Below, piece after piece: positions 25,026 through 34,287 of a stretch of DNA of 64,000 nt. The stretch is from Tenacibaculum sp. 190524A05c. Lineage in GTDB: Bacteria > Bacteroidota > Bacteroidia > Flavobacteriales > Flavobacteriaceae. Under the pieces are notes generated by a model. The model worked only from the letters and a program-made list of their open reading frames with translations. It was not told where the DNA came from and made no database searches. The translations under genes were made by a program, and so were the position numbers. Position 1 is the first letter of the stretch; each line of letters begins with the position of its first letter. The stretch lies in contig NZ_OZ038523.1 of the NCBI RefSeq assembly GCF_964036595.1, positions 1,742,501 through 1,806,500 of the forward strand, in the 5' to 3' direction.

Positions 25026-26720
25026 ATGCAATTATCAGAACAAGAAATTGTACGTAGAGAAAAGCTTGCGAAATTACGTGAGCTTGGAATCAATCCTTAT
25101 CCAGCAAATTTATATCCGTTAGATTCGAACTCGAAACAGATTAAGGAAAAATTTGAAGAGGGAAAAAAGGTGATTATTGCAGGACGTTTAATGTCGAGAC
25201 GTATACAAGGTAAAGCCTCTTTCGCTGAGCTACAAGACAGCGAAGGAAGAATTCAGGTATACTTTAATCGTGATGAAATTTGTACAGGAGAAGACAAAAC
25301 TCTTTACAATGAAGTGTATAAGAAATTATTAGACATTGGAGATTTTGTAGGAATTGAAGGTGAACTTTTTAAAACACAAGTAGGAGAATCAACTGTAATG
25401 GTTAAGAATTTTACTTTATTAAGTAAATCTTTAAAACCTCTTCCATTACCTAAGGTTGACGCCGAAGGAAATACTTATGATGGATTTACAGATCCTGAAA
25501 TGCGTTACAGACAACGTTATGCAGATTTAGCGGTAAATCCACATGTAAAAGAAGTTTTCGTTAAGAGAACAAAGTTATTTAACGCAATGCGTCAGTTTTT
25601 TAATGATGCAGGATATTTTGAAGTAGAAACTCCAATTTTACAACCTATTCCAGGTGGAGCGGCAGCAAGACCATTTATCACACACCATAACTCTTTAGAT
25701 ATTCCATTATATATGAGAATTGCTAATGAGCTTTATTTGAAAAGATTAATCGTTGGTGGTTTTGATGGTGTTTATGAATTCTCTAAAAACTTCCGTAACG
25801 AAGGAATGGACAGAACTCATAATCCGGAATTTACAGCAATGGAAATTTACGTTGCTTATAAAGATTACAACTGGATGATGGAGTTCACAGAAAAGTTATT
25901 AGAGCATTGTGCTATTGCTGTAAACGGAACTACAAAAGCTACATTTGGTGAACACGAAGTAGATTTTAAAGCTCCTTACGCTAGAGTTACCATGGCAGAT
26001 TCTATTAAGCATTTTACTGGTTTCGATATCAACGGTAAATCTGAAGAAGAATTATTCGAAGCTGCCAAAGGTATGGGAATAGAAGTTGATAAAACTATGG
26101 GAAAAGGAAAGTTAATTGATGAGATTTTCGGAGAGAAATGTGAAGGAAATTATATTCAACCAACTTTTATTACAGATTACCCAAAGGAAATGTCTCCATT
26201 ATGTAAAGAACATAGAGACAACCCAGAATTAACAGAGCGTTTTGAATTAATGGTTTGTGGAAAAGAAATTGCAAATGCATATTCTGAATTAAACGACCCT
26301 ATTGATCAGCGTGAAAGATTTGAAGCTCAGTTAAAATTAGCTGATCGTGGAGATGACGAAGCAATGTTTATCGATCAAGACTTTTTACGTGCGTTAGAAT
26401 ATGGAATGCCTCCTACTTCTGGGTTAGGAATTGGAATGGATCGTTTAATCATGTATTTAACTAACAATCCTTCTATTCAAGAAGTTTTATTCTTCCCACA
26501 AATGAAGCCTGAACGTAAAGCTCCTTCTGTGGAATTAAATGATGATGAAAAAGCGGTATTGGCTTTACTAGAGAAAGCAGAAAAATTAGAATTAAGTGAA
26601 TTAAAATCACAGTCTGGTTTAAGCAATAAGAAATGGGATAAAACAATTAAAGGATTAACTAAAAATAATCTAGCAAAAGTTTCTAAAACTGATGACGGTT
26701 TATTTGTTGAGATCGTATAA
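25026..26720 (+). CDS. lysS: Lysyl-tRNA synthetase, class II, with C-terminal extension
   Basis: Charges tRNA-Lys. The 564-aa protein has an N-terminal OB-fold anticodon-binding domain (about 50-150, VIIAGRLMSRRIQGKASFAE) and a class II catalytic core with motif 2 FRNEGMDRTHNPEFTAMEIY and motif 3 GLGIGMDRLIMYLTN. After the usual end near residue 500 there is a helical extension of about 60 residues (NDDEKAVLALLEKAEKLELS, then winged-helix-like SNKKWDKTIKGLTKNNLAKV). Such tails are, to my knowledge, common in Bacteroidota LysRS. Monocistronic with promoter and terminator visible. Confidence 0.96.
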   Translation: MQLSEQEIVRREKLAKLRELGINPYPANLYPLDSNSKQIKEKFEEGKKVIIAGRLMSRRIQGKASFAELQDSEGRIQVYFNRDEICTGEDKTLYNEVYKKLLDIGDFVGIEGELFKTQVGESTVMVKNFTLLSKSLKPLPLPKVDAEGNTYDGFTDPEMRYRQRYADLAVNPHVKEVFVKRTKLFNAMRQFFNDAGYFEVETPILQPIPGGAAARPFITHHNSLDIPLYMRIANELYLKRLIVGGFDGVYEFSKNFRNEGMDRTHNPEFTAMEIYVAYKDYNWMMEFTEKLLEHCAIAVNGTTKATFGEHEVDFKAPYARVTMADSIKHFTGFDINGKSEEELFEAAKGMGIEVDKTMGKGKLIDEIFGEKCEGNYIQPTFITDYPKEMSPLCKEHRDNPELTERFELMVCGKEIANAYSELNDPIDQRERFEAQLKLADRGDDEAMFIDQDFLRALEYGMPPTSGLGIGMDRLIMYLTNNPSIQEVLFFPQMKPERKAPSVELNDDEKAVLALLEKAEKLELSELKSQSGLSNKKWDKTIKGLTKNNLAKVSKTDDGLFVEIV

Positions 26721-26745
26721 ATCAGCTTTATTTAGCATAAAATAA

Positions 26746-26781
26746 GAAAACAACCATGCCATTAGGTCTGGTTGTTTTTTT
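26746..26781 (+). terminator. lysS terminator
   Basis: AAAACAACCA pairs with TGGTTGTTTT, followed by a T-run. Confidence 0.85.
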
Positions 26782-26882
26782 GTGATTAGAATTTAATATT
26801 AAGGTTATATTATGTTCAATAATCGGTTCTTTAAGTAATCATTAATTCTAAAAACTTAACATTAGGCAATCAAAAAATAGTT

Positions 26883-26890
26883 TACATTTG
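26883..26890 (+). promoter_or_regulatory. -7 box of the tandem TonB-C gene
   Basis: TACATTTG matches TAnnTTTG and precedes the TTG start by 29 bp. No convincing -33 element was found. Confidence 0.5.
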
Positions 26891-26919
26891 CCGCCCCAAC
26901 CCCCTAATACAATATAGTT

Positions 26920-28005
26920 TTGAAAACTAAATTTATAATCCCTATCGCATTAATTGCATTGTCTTTTGGTGCACATGCTCAACAAGCAGAAACCTGTGAA
27001 ACTCCAACTAACGAACCTGTTCTTGATTTAAACAGCATTACAAAATGTACTGTTGAAAAAGATGATAAAAAGAATACTAAAAAGGTTTCTTTTGAAGTAT
27101 CTACAAGAAAACGAGTAAAGAGAAAAAGAAATATGGCAACAAATGCCGTTTCGAGTGGATATCAACAAACCGTTTCTGAAGTAAAGAAAAAGACCAACTT
27201 TATTACCGACTTATCTTTAAAAGAGGATAGCAAAAATGGAATTATCTCTTTTCATGAAGTAGATCAAATCCCTTTATTTGATAAGTGTGAAGATACTCCG
27301 TTTTTAAACCAAGAACAGTGTTTTAGAAAACAAATGTCTCATCACATTCAAGTTCACTTTAATTATCCTAAAAAAGCCTACAAAAAAGGAGTACAAGGTA
27401 GAGTTATGGTCAACTTTGTTATTAACAAGGAAGGAAATGCCGTAATTAACAATATTCTTTATCCGTATCAAGGAGAATTATTAAAAGCAGAAGTTGAACG
27501 TATTATTAGAAAATTACCAAAGTTTATTCCAGGAAAACATCTTGGAAAACCTATGAACGTTCAATATACACAACAGATTAAATTTAAAATCCCAGGTGTT
27601 AAAAGAACTAATATCAGACCGAAGAAAGTTAATGAAATTGATAAGGACAAATACTACACCTTTGAAGAATTAAAAAACGTTCCTCAATTTGAAGAATGTG
27701 CTAAGAATGGAGATAGTAGCTCCGACTGTTTTATTGGTGAATTACAGAAACACGTTCAAGATAATTTCGCTTATCCAATAGACGCAATTAATGCAGATAT
27801 AGAAGGAATCGTAAATATTAGCTTTATCATAAGTAACAAAGGAAGGATTGTAAACATCAGAACTAAAGGTCCAGACAATGCTAGAATTTTAGAAGTTGCT
27901 GCAGAGCAATTAATTAAAAAGCTTCCGAAATTCAAACCTGCGACGAAAGATGACATTCCTGTTCATACAAAATATCAATTCCCAATTAGTTTCAAGTTAA
28001 ACTAG
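26920..28005 (+). CDS. Exported protein with two tandem TonB-C-like domains, TTG start
   Basis: A 361-aa exported protein; the TTG start is set by the signal peptide MKTKFIIPIALIALSFGAHA. After a basic linker (residues 55-75) come two homologous modules, about 110-225 and 245-361. Each begins with an acidic aromatic-Cys element (IPLFDKCE...CFRKQMSHHIQ and VPQFEECA...CFIGELQKHVQ), continues with GxVxVxFVINxxG-type strands, and ends KLPKFIPG...QQIKFKI or KLPKFKPA...YQFPISFKL. These endings match TonB C-terminal domains. There is no N-terminal anchor typical of energy-coupling TonB, so a periplasmic binding role is more likely. Paralogous modules occur at 19014-19487 and in the BlaR1-like protein. 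Confidence 0.8.
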   Translation: MKTKFIIPIALIALSFGAHAQQAETCETPTNEPVLDLNSITKCTVEKDDKKNTKKVSFEVSTRKRVKRKRNMATNAVSSGYQQTVSEVKKKTNFITDLSLKEDSKNGIISFHEVDQIPLFDKCEDTPFLNQEQCFRKQMSHHIQVHFNYPKKAYKKGVQGRVMVNFVINKEGNAVINNILYPYQGELLKAEVERIIRKLPKFIPGKHLGKPMNVQYTQQIKFKIPGVKRTNIRPKKVNEIDKDKYYTFEELKNVPQFEECAKNGDSSSDCFIGELQKHVQDNFAYPIDAINADIEGIVNISFIISNKGRIVNIRTKGPDNARILEVAAEQLIKKLPKFKPATKDDIPVHTKYQFPISFKLN

Positions 28006-28035
28006 ATACTTTGATGACCCTTACAAGTGTAAATT

Positions 28036-28076
28036 AAAAGAAGAACTATTGATTTCTCAATACGTTCTTCTTTTTA
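28036..28076. terminator. Bidirectional terminator
   Basis: AAAAGAAGAAC/GTTCTTCTTTT with an inner TATTGA/TCAATA stem; A- and T-tracts on either side serve the convergent TonB-C gene and alginate lyase gene. Confidence 0.8.
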
Positions 28077-28088
28077 TTTACAAAAATA

Positions 28089-29807
28089 TTAATGGAATAC
28101 TTTTAATTCTTTAATCCCAACTAAACCAAAATCATTTGATCCAGTTGCTTTCTTCCCTTTTACAGATTGCAGATAACATCCTGCTTTAAAATAATTTTCT
28201 TTTGCTGGTGCAGCCTTAGAAGTATAAATTGTTTTCACTCTATTTCCACTAGCGTTCAATTCATATAATTTTACAATGCTATTTTGGTATGTAAGTTCAT
28301 AATACAACTCTTCTCCTAAAGTTATGGTTCCAACTGTTTTTCCTCCACCTTCTAACACTTCAGTTACATAACCATTAATTCTCAATTTAATATCTCCTGA
28401 GCTTTGATAAGGATCTCCTTGACATTGTACTCTAATAACATCATCAAACGTATCTGTTTTATCATGAATTTGTCCGAAACATACTTTACCTGATTGTGGT
28501 AAATGATCGACTCTCACTTTCCAAATCATTCGATGTTCTTTACTTGTGGTTCCATCCCAATAGATATTATCGTTTCCATTAGCAGTTAACTCTCTTAATT
28601 CTGAGCGTGGATTTCCTGAACCACTGGAAGTTGGATTACCTGTATATGCCTTAAAGAAAGTCCAAGTTCCATCCGTATAAAACCAATTAGGATTACTGAA
28701 AGATTGGAGATTAGGGGTTTTATCTACATAAGTTAATCCATTATTACTTGCTCCTAGATTGAAGTTTCCTGAATATCCATTTAATTTCCAATTTACTAAT
28801 CCTCCCAAAACTCCTGCAGGTGTTCCACTATTTCCTGGATTTGGATTTGAAATTGCTTCTTTAACTTCTAACCAATTGATATTCCAACCTCCGTCAGTTG
28901 CTAATAATTTTAAGGTTTGTCTTCCTTGATTTAATCGAATTGTTTTTTTTGTAGTAATCCAATTTTGCCATCCAAAAGTAGGTTCTTTACTAATACTACT
29001 TAAAGTATTTCCGTTACTTAAAACATCAAAACGAATAGTTTTATTTAAAGAAGCTACTCTAAATTCGAAATTATAATCTTTAGTTTCTGGAACATCAATT
29101 TCGTATTCTAAATAATCACCAGCATCAATATATCCTACGTTAATTCCTCCTCCCGTATCTGAAGTATTCTCAGTTCTTGTTCCTTGTTGATTTGTATAAT
29201 TTTCTGCTTCGATTTTTGCAGGTACAGCTACTACATTTCCTGAAGGTGGTGGTACTTGCTCAGTAGTTATGATTTGAACTTCAGTTATACTATTCCAATC
29301 ATTAGAGCTATTTCCAAAACCTCTAATGCGTACATACCTTCCTTCCGTATCTGGAAGTTCATATTTCTCAAGATTTACAGTACTTCCTGATGAACCCGTA
29401 GTTTTTCGATTCAATACAGTTTGAAAAGATGAAGTTGAATTTCCAATTGCTACTTGAAAATAAGAAACACGTTCATTTCCTTTGAACCAAGCAATTTTAA
29501 TTTCATCAACCTTTCTAGTTTCACCTAAGTCGTAAGTGATATACTTACCTGTTCTTCCTTTGGAAGACCATCTGGTGTTTAAATCTCCGTCTAAAGTATT
29601 TATGGGTTTATTCCCATCATCTCCGTTGGCCGTAACGCTAATTTCATTAGCATGTAACACTCTTTGTGATATCACAAAATTAATTTCTTGTTCAGGGGTA
29701 ACATCCTCTAAATTTTCTAACTCTTTAGAGCATGACACATTTAAAATTAAGTTGATAACGACAAAGAAATGAAAAAATGAAATCGACTTAATACATCTGT
29801 TTTTCAT
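28089..29807 (-). CDS. Alginate lyase, CBM32-CBM6-PL7 lipoprotein
   Basis: A 572-aa surface or periplasmic lipoprotein (signal ending LNVSC, Cys about residue 26). Domains in order: F5/8 type C (CBM32) at about 45-180 (NTLDGDLNTRWSSKGRTGKY, IKIAWFKGNERVSYFQVAIG); CBM6 at about 195-315 (IEAENYTNQQGTRTENTSD, GGINVGYIDAGDYLEYEIDV); and PL7 at about 330-572. The PL7 catalytic motifs are RSELRE, QIH and YFKAGCYLQ, giving the Arg, Gln/His and Tyr of the beta-elimination site. QIH rather than QVH is usually associated with guluronate-containing substrate. No SusC/D pair adjoins it, so it is an orphan polysaccharide lyase here. Three operator-like decamers lie upstream. Confidence 0.93.
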   Translation of the reverse strand: MKNRCIKSISFFHFFVVINLILNVSCSKELENLEDVTPEQEINFVISQRVLHANEISVTANGDDGNKPINTLDGDLNTRWSSKGRTGKYITYDLGETRKVDEIKIAWFKGNERVSYFQVAIGNSTSSFQTVLNRKTTGSSGSTVNLEKYELPDTEGRYVRIRGFGNSSNDWNSITEVQIITTEQVPPPSGNVVAVPAKIEAENYTNQQGTRTENTSDTGGGINVGYIDAGDYLEYEIDVPETKDYNFEFRVASLNKTIRFDVLSNGNTLSSISKEPTFGWQNWITTKKTIRLNQGRQTLKLLATDGGWNINWLEVKEAISNPNPGNSGTPAGVLGGLVNWKLNGYSGNFNLGASNNGLTYVDKTPNLQSFSNPNWFYTDGTWTFFKAYTGNPTSSGSGNPRSELRELTANGNDNIYWDGTTSKEHRMIWKVRVDHLPQSGKVCFGQIHDKTDTFDDVIRVQCQGDPYQSSGDIKLRINGYVTEVLEGGGKTVGTITLGEELYYELTYQNSIVKLYELNASGNRVKTIYTSKAAPAKENYFKAGCYLQSVKGKKATGSNDFGLVGIKELKVFH

Positions 29808-29840
29808 GATTAGTTTTTGTTAAGTTAATATTAGGTTTAT

Positions 29841-29878
29841 TTGGTAAACCAATTTGGTTATCCAAACTGGTTTACCAA
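29841..29878. promoter_or_regulatory. Three regularly spaced TGGTWWWCCA operator-like sites
   Basis: TGGTAAACCA (29842-29851), TGGTTATCCA (29855-29864) and TGGTTTACCA (29868-29877) are placed 13 bp apart, start to start. The outer two are reverse complements, so the whole block is a near-perfect 38-bp inverted repeat (TTGGTAAACC / GGTTTACCAA). It lies 34 bp upstream of the alginate lyase ATG. TGGTnnnACCA-like sites are typical of FadR-type GntR regulators, and LacI-type sites can look similar; no such regulator is in the window. Confidence 0.6.
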
Positions 29879-30033
29879 TTTACAAAATTTTAAGATAAAA
29901 ATTACAAAAGCTTTAAAAAATTGCATCAAGAAATAAAAACATGACAATTCAGTAGTAGATTAAAGAAAGAAAACATCAATAAATAGTTAAGAACAACTAC
30001 TTCTTTGCTACTTTATTTTACCTGGTAAAAGCT

Positions 30034-32055
30034 ATGAAGGAATTAAGGTATTTACCCTTACATATTCTTGTATGTGTAATAATAGGGATTTTTGCACAGC
30101 ATTATTTTATCATTTGGAAGTTTGGATTTTATAAACTTTACTCTTTATTATCCATACTACTTATTTGTCTATTTATTTTTCACAGATTAAAAAGAAAATG
30201 GATTTTCATTTTGATCTCCAGTTTTACCTATACACTGGTTGGTATATCATCATTATATATTTCAAACAAAAACAACTATACTACCTCTTTTACTAATTAT
30301 ATAGAACCCAATTCAAAACTAATTTTAGAACTAAAAGAGGAATTAAAAGCTAATTCCTATAACTACCGTTTCATAGGTTCTGTTATATCTATTGATAATC
30401 AAAAAACACTAGGAAAAGTCCTCATAAATATCTCTAAAGATTCATCTCATCAAAATTTAGGTGTTGGTAATAGACTTTATACAATAAGTGAGCTTATTGA
30501 AATACAACCTCCTAAAAATCCGTATGATTTTAATTATAAGAGATACATGAGCCTGAAGGGAATAGAATATCAATTATTTCTTAATACTAAAACATATAGA
30601 GTAATTAAAACCGAAACTCACTCTTTGCTCGCTACAATAGCAAAACTCAAAAAAGACATTCAGCTTTCACTGCAACCTTATTTTTCGCATAATGTATTCG
30701 GTATTATTAACTCTCTTCTTTTAGGTGAACGAAAAGTTGTTTCCAAAAAATTATTAACCGACTACTCGCATGCCGGAGCCATTCATATTTTAGCGATTTC
30801 TGGTTTGCACGTGGGTATTCTTGTTCTATTACTAAACTACTTATCTTATCCATTACTCTTTATAAAGCATGGAAAATCATTACGATTTATTCTTCTAATC
30901 CTAACGCTATGGTTATTTGCTATTCTTACAGGATTATCAGCTTCTGTTGTGCGAGCAACCACAATGTTTTCTTTTATAGTTTTAGGTAAATATCTAAACC
31001 AAAAACAACCCATAGAAAATGCATTAATTTCCTCAATGCTCTTACTTTTACTTTGTAAGCCTACCTTTTTATTTGATGTGGGATTTCAATTAAGTTATAT
31101 TGCTGTTTTGAGTATTGTAAAACTTCAACCTCTACTTTATACTATTTATACTCCAAAATATAGCATTGTCGATAAAATCTGGCAACTCACTACAGTTTCC
31201 ATAACAGCTCAAATTGGAGTTCTTCCTCTAAGCTTATATTATTTTCACCAATTCCCTAGCTTATTCCTACTTTCTAATTTAATCATAGTTCCATGCTTAG
31301 GAATGATATTACTCTTTGGAATTCTTATCGTTATTCTTGCCTTGCTAAAATCTTTACCTCAATTCTTAATTTATTTCTACGAGAATATAATTCACCTTAT
31401 GAATTCAGTAGTTAGTTGGATATCATCTCAAGAAAACTTTATCCTAAAAGAAATCAGCATTTCTTTTCCTGAAGTTATTTTGTATTATCTCATTATAATA
31501 TTCCTCTTTCAATTTATTCGAAATAAATCAGTTAAAACTTTACTCTTCCCACTCTCTTTCATTATTTGTATTCAAACATTATACATAGTTGATAAAAACA
31601 GATACAACTCCAAAAGAGAGTTTATTATATTTCATAAGAATAACGAATCCATTATTGGTAACAGAACAAGGAATACTTTAGAAGTGTATCATACAAAAAC
31701 TCATAGTGAAATTATGAAGGTCACAAGTTTAGTTAACTACACTTTAAATGAAAACATTGATTCTTCAAATGTCAACTCTTCGAAAAATATAATTGAAATA
31801 AAAGATAAGTTAGTTCTAGTAATTGATAGTTTAGGAATACATCCAAAAGCATTTCCCAAAAACTCAATTATCCTTCTTCAGTACTCTCCTAAACTTAATT
31901 TAAATCGATTGATTCAGACCTTACAGCCTCAAAAGATCATAGCAGATGGCTCAAACTATAAAAGTTATATTGAACAATGGAAACATACCTGTAAAAAACG
32001 AAAAACGCCATTTCACTCAACTAAGCAAAATGGCGCGTATATTATAAGGTATTAA
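30034..32055 (+). CDS. comEC: ComEC/Rec2-family DNA-uptake channel
   Basis: A 673-aa polytopic membrane protein of the ComEC/Rec2 family, which moves single-stranded DNA across the inner membrane during transformation. It has an N-terminal set of helices with a DUF4131-like OB region (about 25-190, PNSKLILELKEELK, IEIQPPKNPYDFNYKRY) and the competence core (about 215-500) with the signature HILAISGLHVGILVLLLNYL. The C-terminal ~130 residues follow the last helix and are too short and lack HxHxDH, so the metallo-beta-lactamase nuclease domain of longer ComEC proteins is absent. It ends 5 bp before the convergent thioredoxin-like gene. Confidence 0.9.
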   Translation: MKELRYLPLHILVCVIIGIFAQHYFIIWKFGFYKLYSLLSILLICLFIFHRLKRKWIFILISSFTYTLVGISSLYISNKNNYTTSFTNYIEPNSKLILELKEELKANSYNYRFIGSVISIDNQKTLGKVLINISKDSSHQNLGVGNRLYTISELIEIQPPKNPYDFNYKRYMSLKGIEYQLFLNTKTYRVIKTETHSLLATIAKLKKDIQLSLQPYFSHNVFGIINSLLLGERKVVSKKLLTDYSHAGAIHILAISGLHVGILVLLLNYLSYPLLFIKHGKSLRFILLILTLWLFAILTGLSASVVRATTMFSFIVLGKYLNQKQPIENALISSMLLLLLCKPTFLFDVGFQLSYIAVLSIVKLQPLLYTIYTPKYSIVDKIWQLTTVSITAQIGVLPLSLYYFHQFPSLFLLSNLIIVPCLGMILLFGILIVILALLKSLPQFLIYFYENIIHLMNSVVSWISSQENFILKEISISFPEVILYYLIIIFLFQFIRNKSVKTLLFPLSFIICIQTLYIVDKNRYNSKREFIIFHKNNESIIGNRTRNTLEVYHTKTHSEIMKVTSLVNYTLNENIDSSNVNSSKNIIEIKDKLVLVIDSLGIHPKAFPKNSIILLQYSPKLNLNRLIQTLQPQKIIADGSNYKSYIEQWKHTCKKRKTPFHSTKQNGAYIIRY

Positions 32056-32060
32056 AAATA

Positions 32061-32576
32061 CTACAGAGCACTTTTAAAATTCTTCTCAAAATCTTTCCAA
32101 GGTGTATTCTTATAAGCTTCTCCGCTAAAATAAGCTAAGATCTTCTCGAATTTCTCCTTTGCTTGATACCCAGGAACAGATTGAATTAATTGCTCCTCTT
32201 GATTAAAGAAAGCAGTAGACGGATAACTCATTTTACCATTTAGAATAGCAGCAGCTAACTCGTGATACTTACTTCTTCCGTTTTGAACAAACTTAAACGT
32301 TCTTCCTTTAAAAGTAATATCTTTTTTCCCTTCACCGTCCATTTTTACAGCGTAATAATTATCGTTAATAAACTTAACTATTACCTCATTCTTATACGTC
32401 GTAGCATCCATACGTTTACACCATCCACACCAATCTGTATATAGATCAACCATAATAGGTTTAGGGTTCTTTTTATTTAATTCTAATGCCTCTTCAAATG
32501 ACACCCAATTAACTTCCTGTGCATTTGCTGTAAACGCCGAAATAACAAAAACAGCTACTAAAAAAATATTTCTCAT
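32061..32576 (-). CDS. Periplasmic thioredoxin-fold protein
   Basis: A 171-aa exported protein (signal MRNIFLVAVFVISAFTANA). The thioredoxin-like domain has the active site DWCGWCKRMD (CGWC), matching the DUF255/thioredoxin_7 type, followed by VKFINDNYYAVKMDGEG and YPSTAFFNQEEQLIQSVPGY, the cis-Pro region being YPST. Probably a thiol-disulfide reductase or quality-control factor of the envelope. A perfect -7 box TAAATTTG (32609-32602, minus) precedes it. Confidence 0.88.
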   Translation of the reverse strand: MRNIFLVAVFVISAFTANAQEVNWVSFEEALELNKKNPKPIMVDLYTDWCGWCKRMDATTYKNEVIVKFINDNYYAVKMDGEGKKDITFKGRTFKFVQNGRSKYHELAAAILNGKMSYPSTAFFNQEEQLIQSVPGYQAKEKFEKILAYFSGEAYKNTPWKDFEKNFKSAL

Positions 32577-32601
32577 AATTTGTATGTCTCAATAAGTATT
32601 C

Positions 32602-32609
32602 CAAATTTA
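32602..32609 (-). promoter_or_regulatory. -7 box of the thioredoxin-like gene
   Basis: TAAATTTG on the minus strand, 25 bp before the ATG. It lies directly after the terminator of the upstream POT gene. Confidence 0.6.
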
Positions 32610-32643
32610 CAAAAAAACCTGTCAAATTTGACTTTGACAGGTT
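32610..32643 (-). terminator. Terminator of the DPP4-POT-POT operon
   Basis: On the minus strand AACCTGTCAAA pairs with TTTGACAGGTT (11 bp, perfect) around GTCAAA, followed by a T-run. Confidence 0.85.
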
Positions 32644-32669
32644 GTAATATATTCTTAAAGTAAAAGTTA

Positions 32670-34244
32670 CTACTTTACTCCGTGCATTAATTTCTTCATT
32701 AATGGACTCATTCCTGCGATAATTAATCCAGCAACAATTGGAATTGCCGTAAAAATTAAGAAGAATCCAGAAATCGAATATGCTTTTTCGATTTCTTCAA
32801 TATAACTACCAACTGTTCCTGCTAATTTATTACCCATTGCAATAAATAAATAGTAAACTCCGAACATTAATCCAATCCATTTTGCTGGAACTAACTTACT
32901 GATATATGATAAACTCACTGGTGAAATACATAATTCTCCCATAGTATGGAACAAATAAGCTGCGATTAACCAGAACATGCTTACCTTAACTATTGGTTCA
33001 CCAGCAACAATTCCTTGAGAACCCATTGCTAGGAATCCAAATCCTAAACCAAGTAAAAGTAATCCTAAACCATATTTCATAGTTCCTGAAAGATTATACT
33101 TGCTCTCCCACCATTTTGAAAAGAATGGTGCTAGTGTAATAATAAATAGCGAATTTAAAATTCCGAACCATGTTGCAGGTACTTCTACACTCTCTTTTGA
33201 AAAATCAACACTAACTTTCCACCCTACAATACCCCAGATGACAATAAAACTTATTGAAAGGATAATATTACCAATTGCAAATTTTGCAAACGTCTTTTTA
33301 AATAAAAGATATAATACATATGTAATAATTCCTAACGGTAAAATAGTAAGAAGTGCATCTACATATTTAAAAACAGTACCGTAAATTCCTGATAAGTTTC
33401 TTTGTGTATATTCTTCTGCAAAAATCGTCATGGAACCTCCAGCTTGCTCAAAAGCAGCCCAAAAGAATACCGTAAAAATACAGAATACACCAACAGCAAT
33501 TAACCTATCAATTACCACTTTTTGAGAAACCTCTTCTTCTTGTGGTTTCTCCACAAAATCTTGATCACCATCTTTACCAATTGCCTCTAAATTTAACTCC
33601 TTAAGTTTACTTGGAGGTAATCCTATATCACCAAAAATATTTTGAGTAAAATAAAACTGTAACATTCCAATAAACATGAAAATTCCAGCTAAACCAAATC
33701 CCCAAGACCAAGAATAATTTTCTCCAATGTATCCACATAGCATAATTCCTAAGAATGCTCCTGCATTTACCCCCATATAGAAAATAGAATAGGCTCCATC
33801 CTTTTTCTCTTCATGGTTTTTATACATGTAAGAAATAATTGATGTCATGTTCGGCTTAAATAATCCGTTACCTAACATTAAACATCCAATCCCAATATAA
33901 AAAAATAAAGGTGTTTCTACAGCCATCGCAGCATGACCTAAAGTCATAATTAAAGCTCCAATAATAACGGCCCATCGGTAACCTAATAATTTATCAGCGA
34001 TTAAACCACCAAATACAGGTGTTAAGTATACACCCATGGTGTACGTTCCATAAAGTGAAAGCGCATCTGCCTTTGCCCATCCGAATCCTCCGTCTGTTAC
34101 AGAACTAATTAAAAATAAAACAAAAAGCGCACGCATTCCGTAATACGAAAAACGTTCCCACATTTCTGTAAAGAAAAGTACAAATAATCCTGCTGGATGC
34201 CCTAATACTGTATCTTTAAATAGATTATCGATATCTTTATTCAT
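32670..34244 (-). CDS. Proton-coupled oligopeptide transporter (POT/PTR2), copy 2
   Basis: A 524-aa major-facilitator protein of the POT family that imports di- and tripeptides with protons. The first helix carries the family motif TEMWERFSYYGMRA (ExxERFxYYG), and helix 4-5 carry GLFKPNMTSIISYMY and GAYSIFYMGVNAGAFLG, typical PTR signatures. About 14 membrane helices are predicted, with an acidic cytoplasmic loop near 225-250 (DFVEKPQEEEVSQK). It is the last gene of the DPP4-POT-POT operon and is clearly paralogous to the preceding gene. Confidence 0.94.
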   Translation of the reverse strand: MNKDIDNLFKDTVLGHPAGLFVLFFTEMWERFSYYGMRALFVLFLISSVTDGGFGWAKADALSLYGTYTMGVYLTPVFGGLIADKLLGYRWAVIIGALIMTLGHAAMAVETPLFFYIGIGCLMLGNGLFKPNMTSIISYMYKNHEEKKDGAYSIFYMGVNAGAFLGIMLCGYIGENYSWSWGFGLAGIFMFIGMLQFYFTQNIFGDIGLPPSKLKELNLEAIGKDGDQDFVEKPQEEEVSQKVVIDRLIAVGVFCIFTVFFWAAFEQAGGSMTIFAEEYTQRNLSGIYGTVFKYVDALLTILPLGIITYVLYLLFKKTFAKFAIGNIILSISFIVIWGIVGWKVSVDFSKESVEVPATWFGILNSLFIITLAPFFSKWWESKYNLSGTMKYGLGLLLLGLGFGFLAMGSQGIVAGEPIVKVSMFWLIAAYLFHTMGELCISPVSLSYISKLVPAKWIGLMFGVYYLFIAMGNKLAGTVGSYIEEIEKAYSISGFFLIFTAIPIVAGLIIAGMSPLMKKLMHGVK

Positions 34245-34287
34245 ATATTATAGTTATTTGTTGATTATATGTTATTAGTAATTATTA

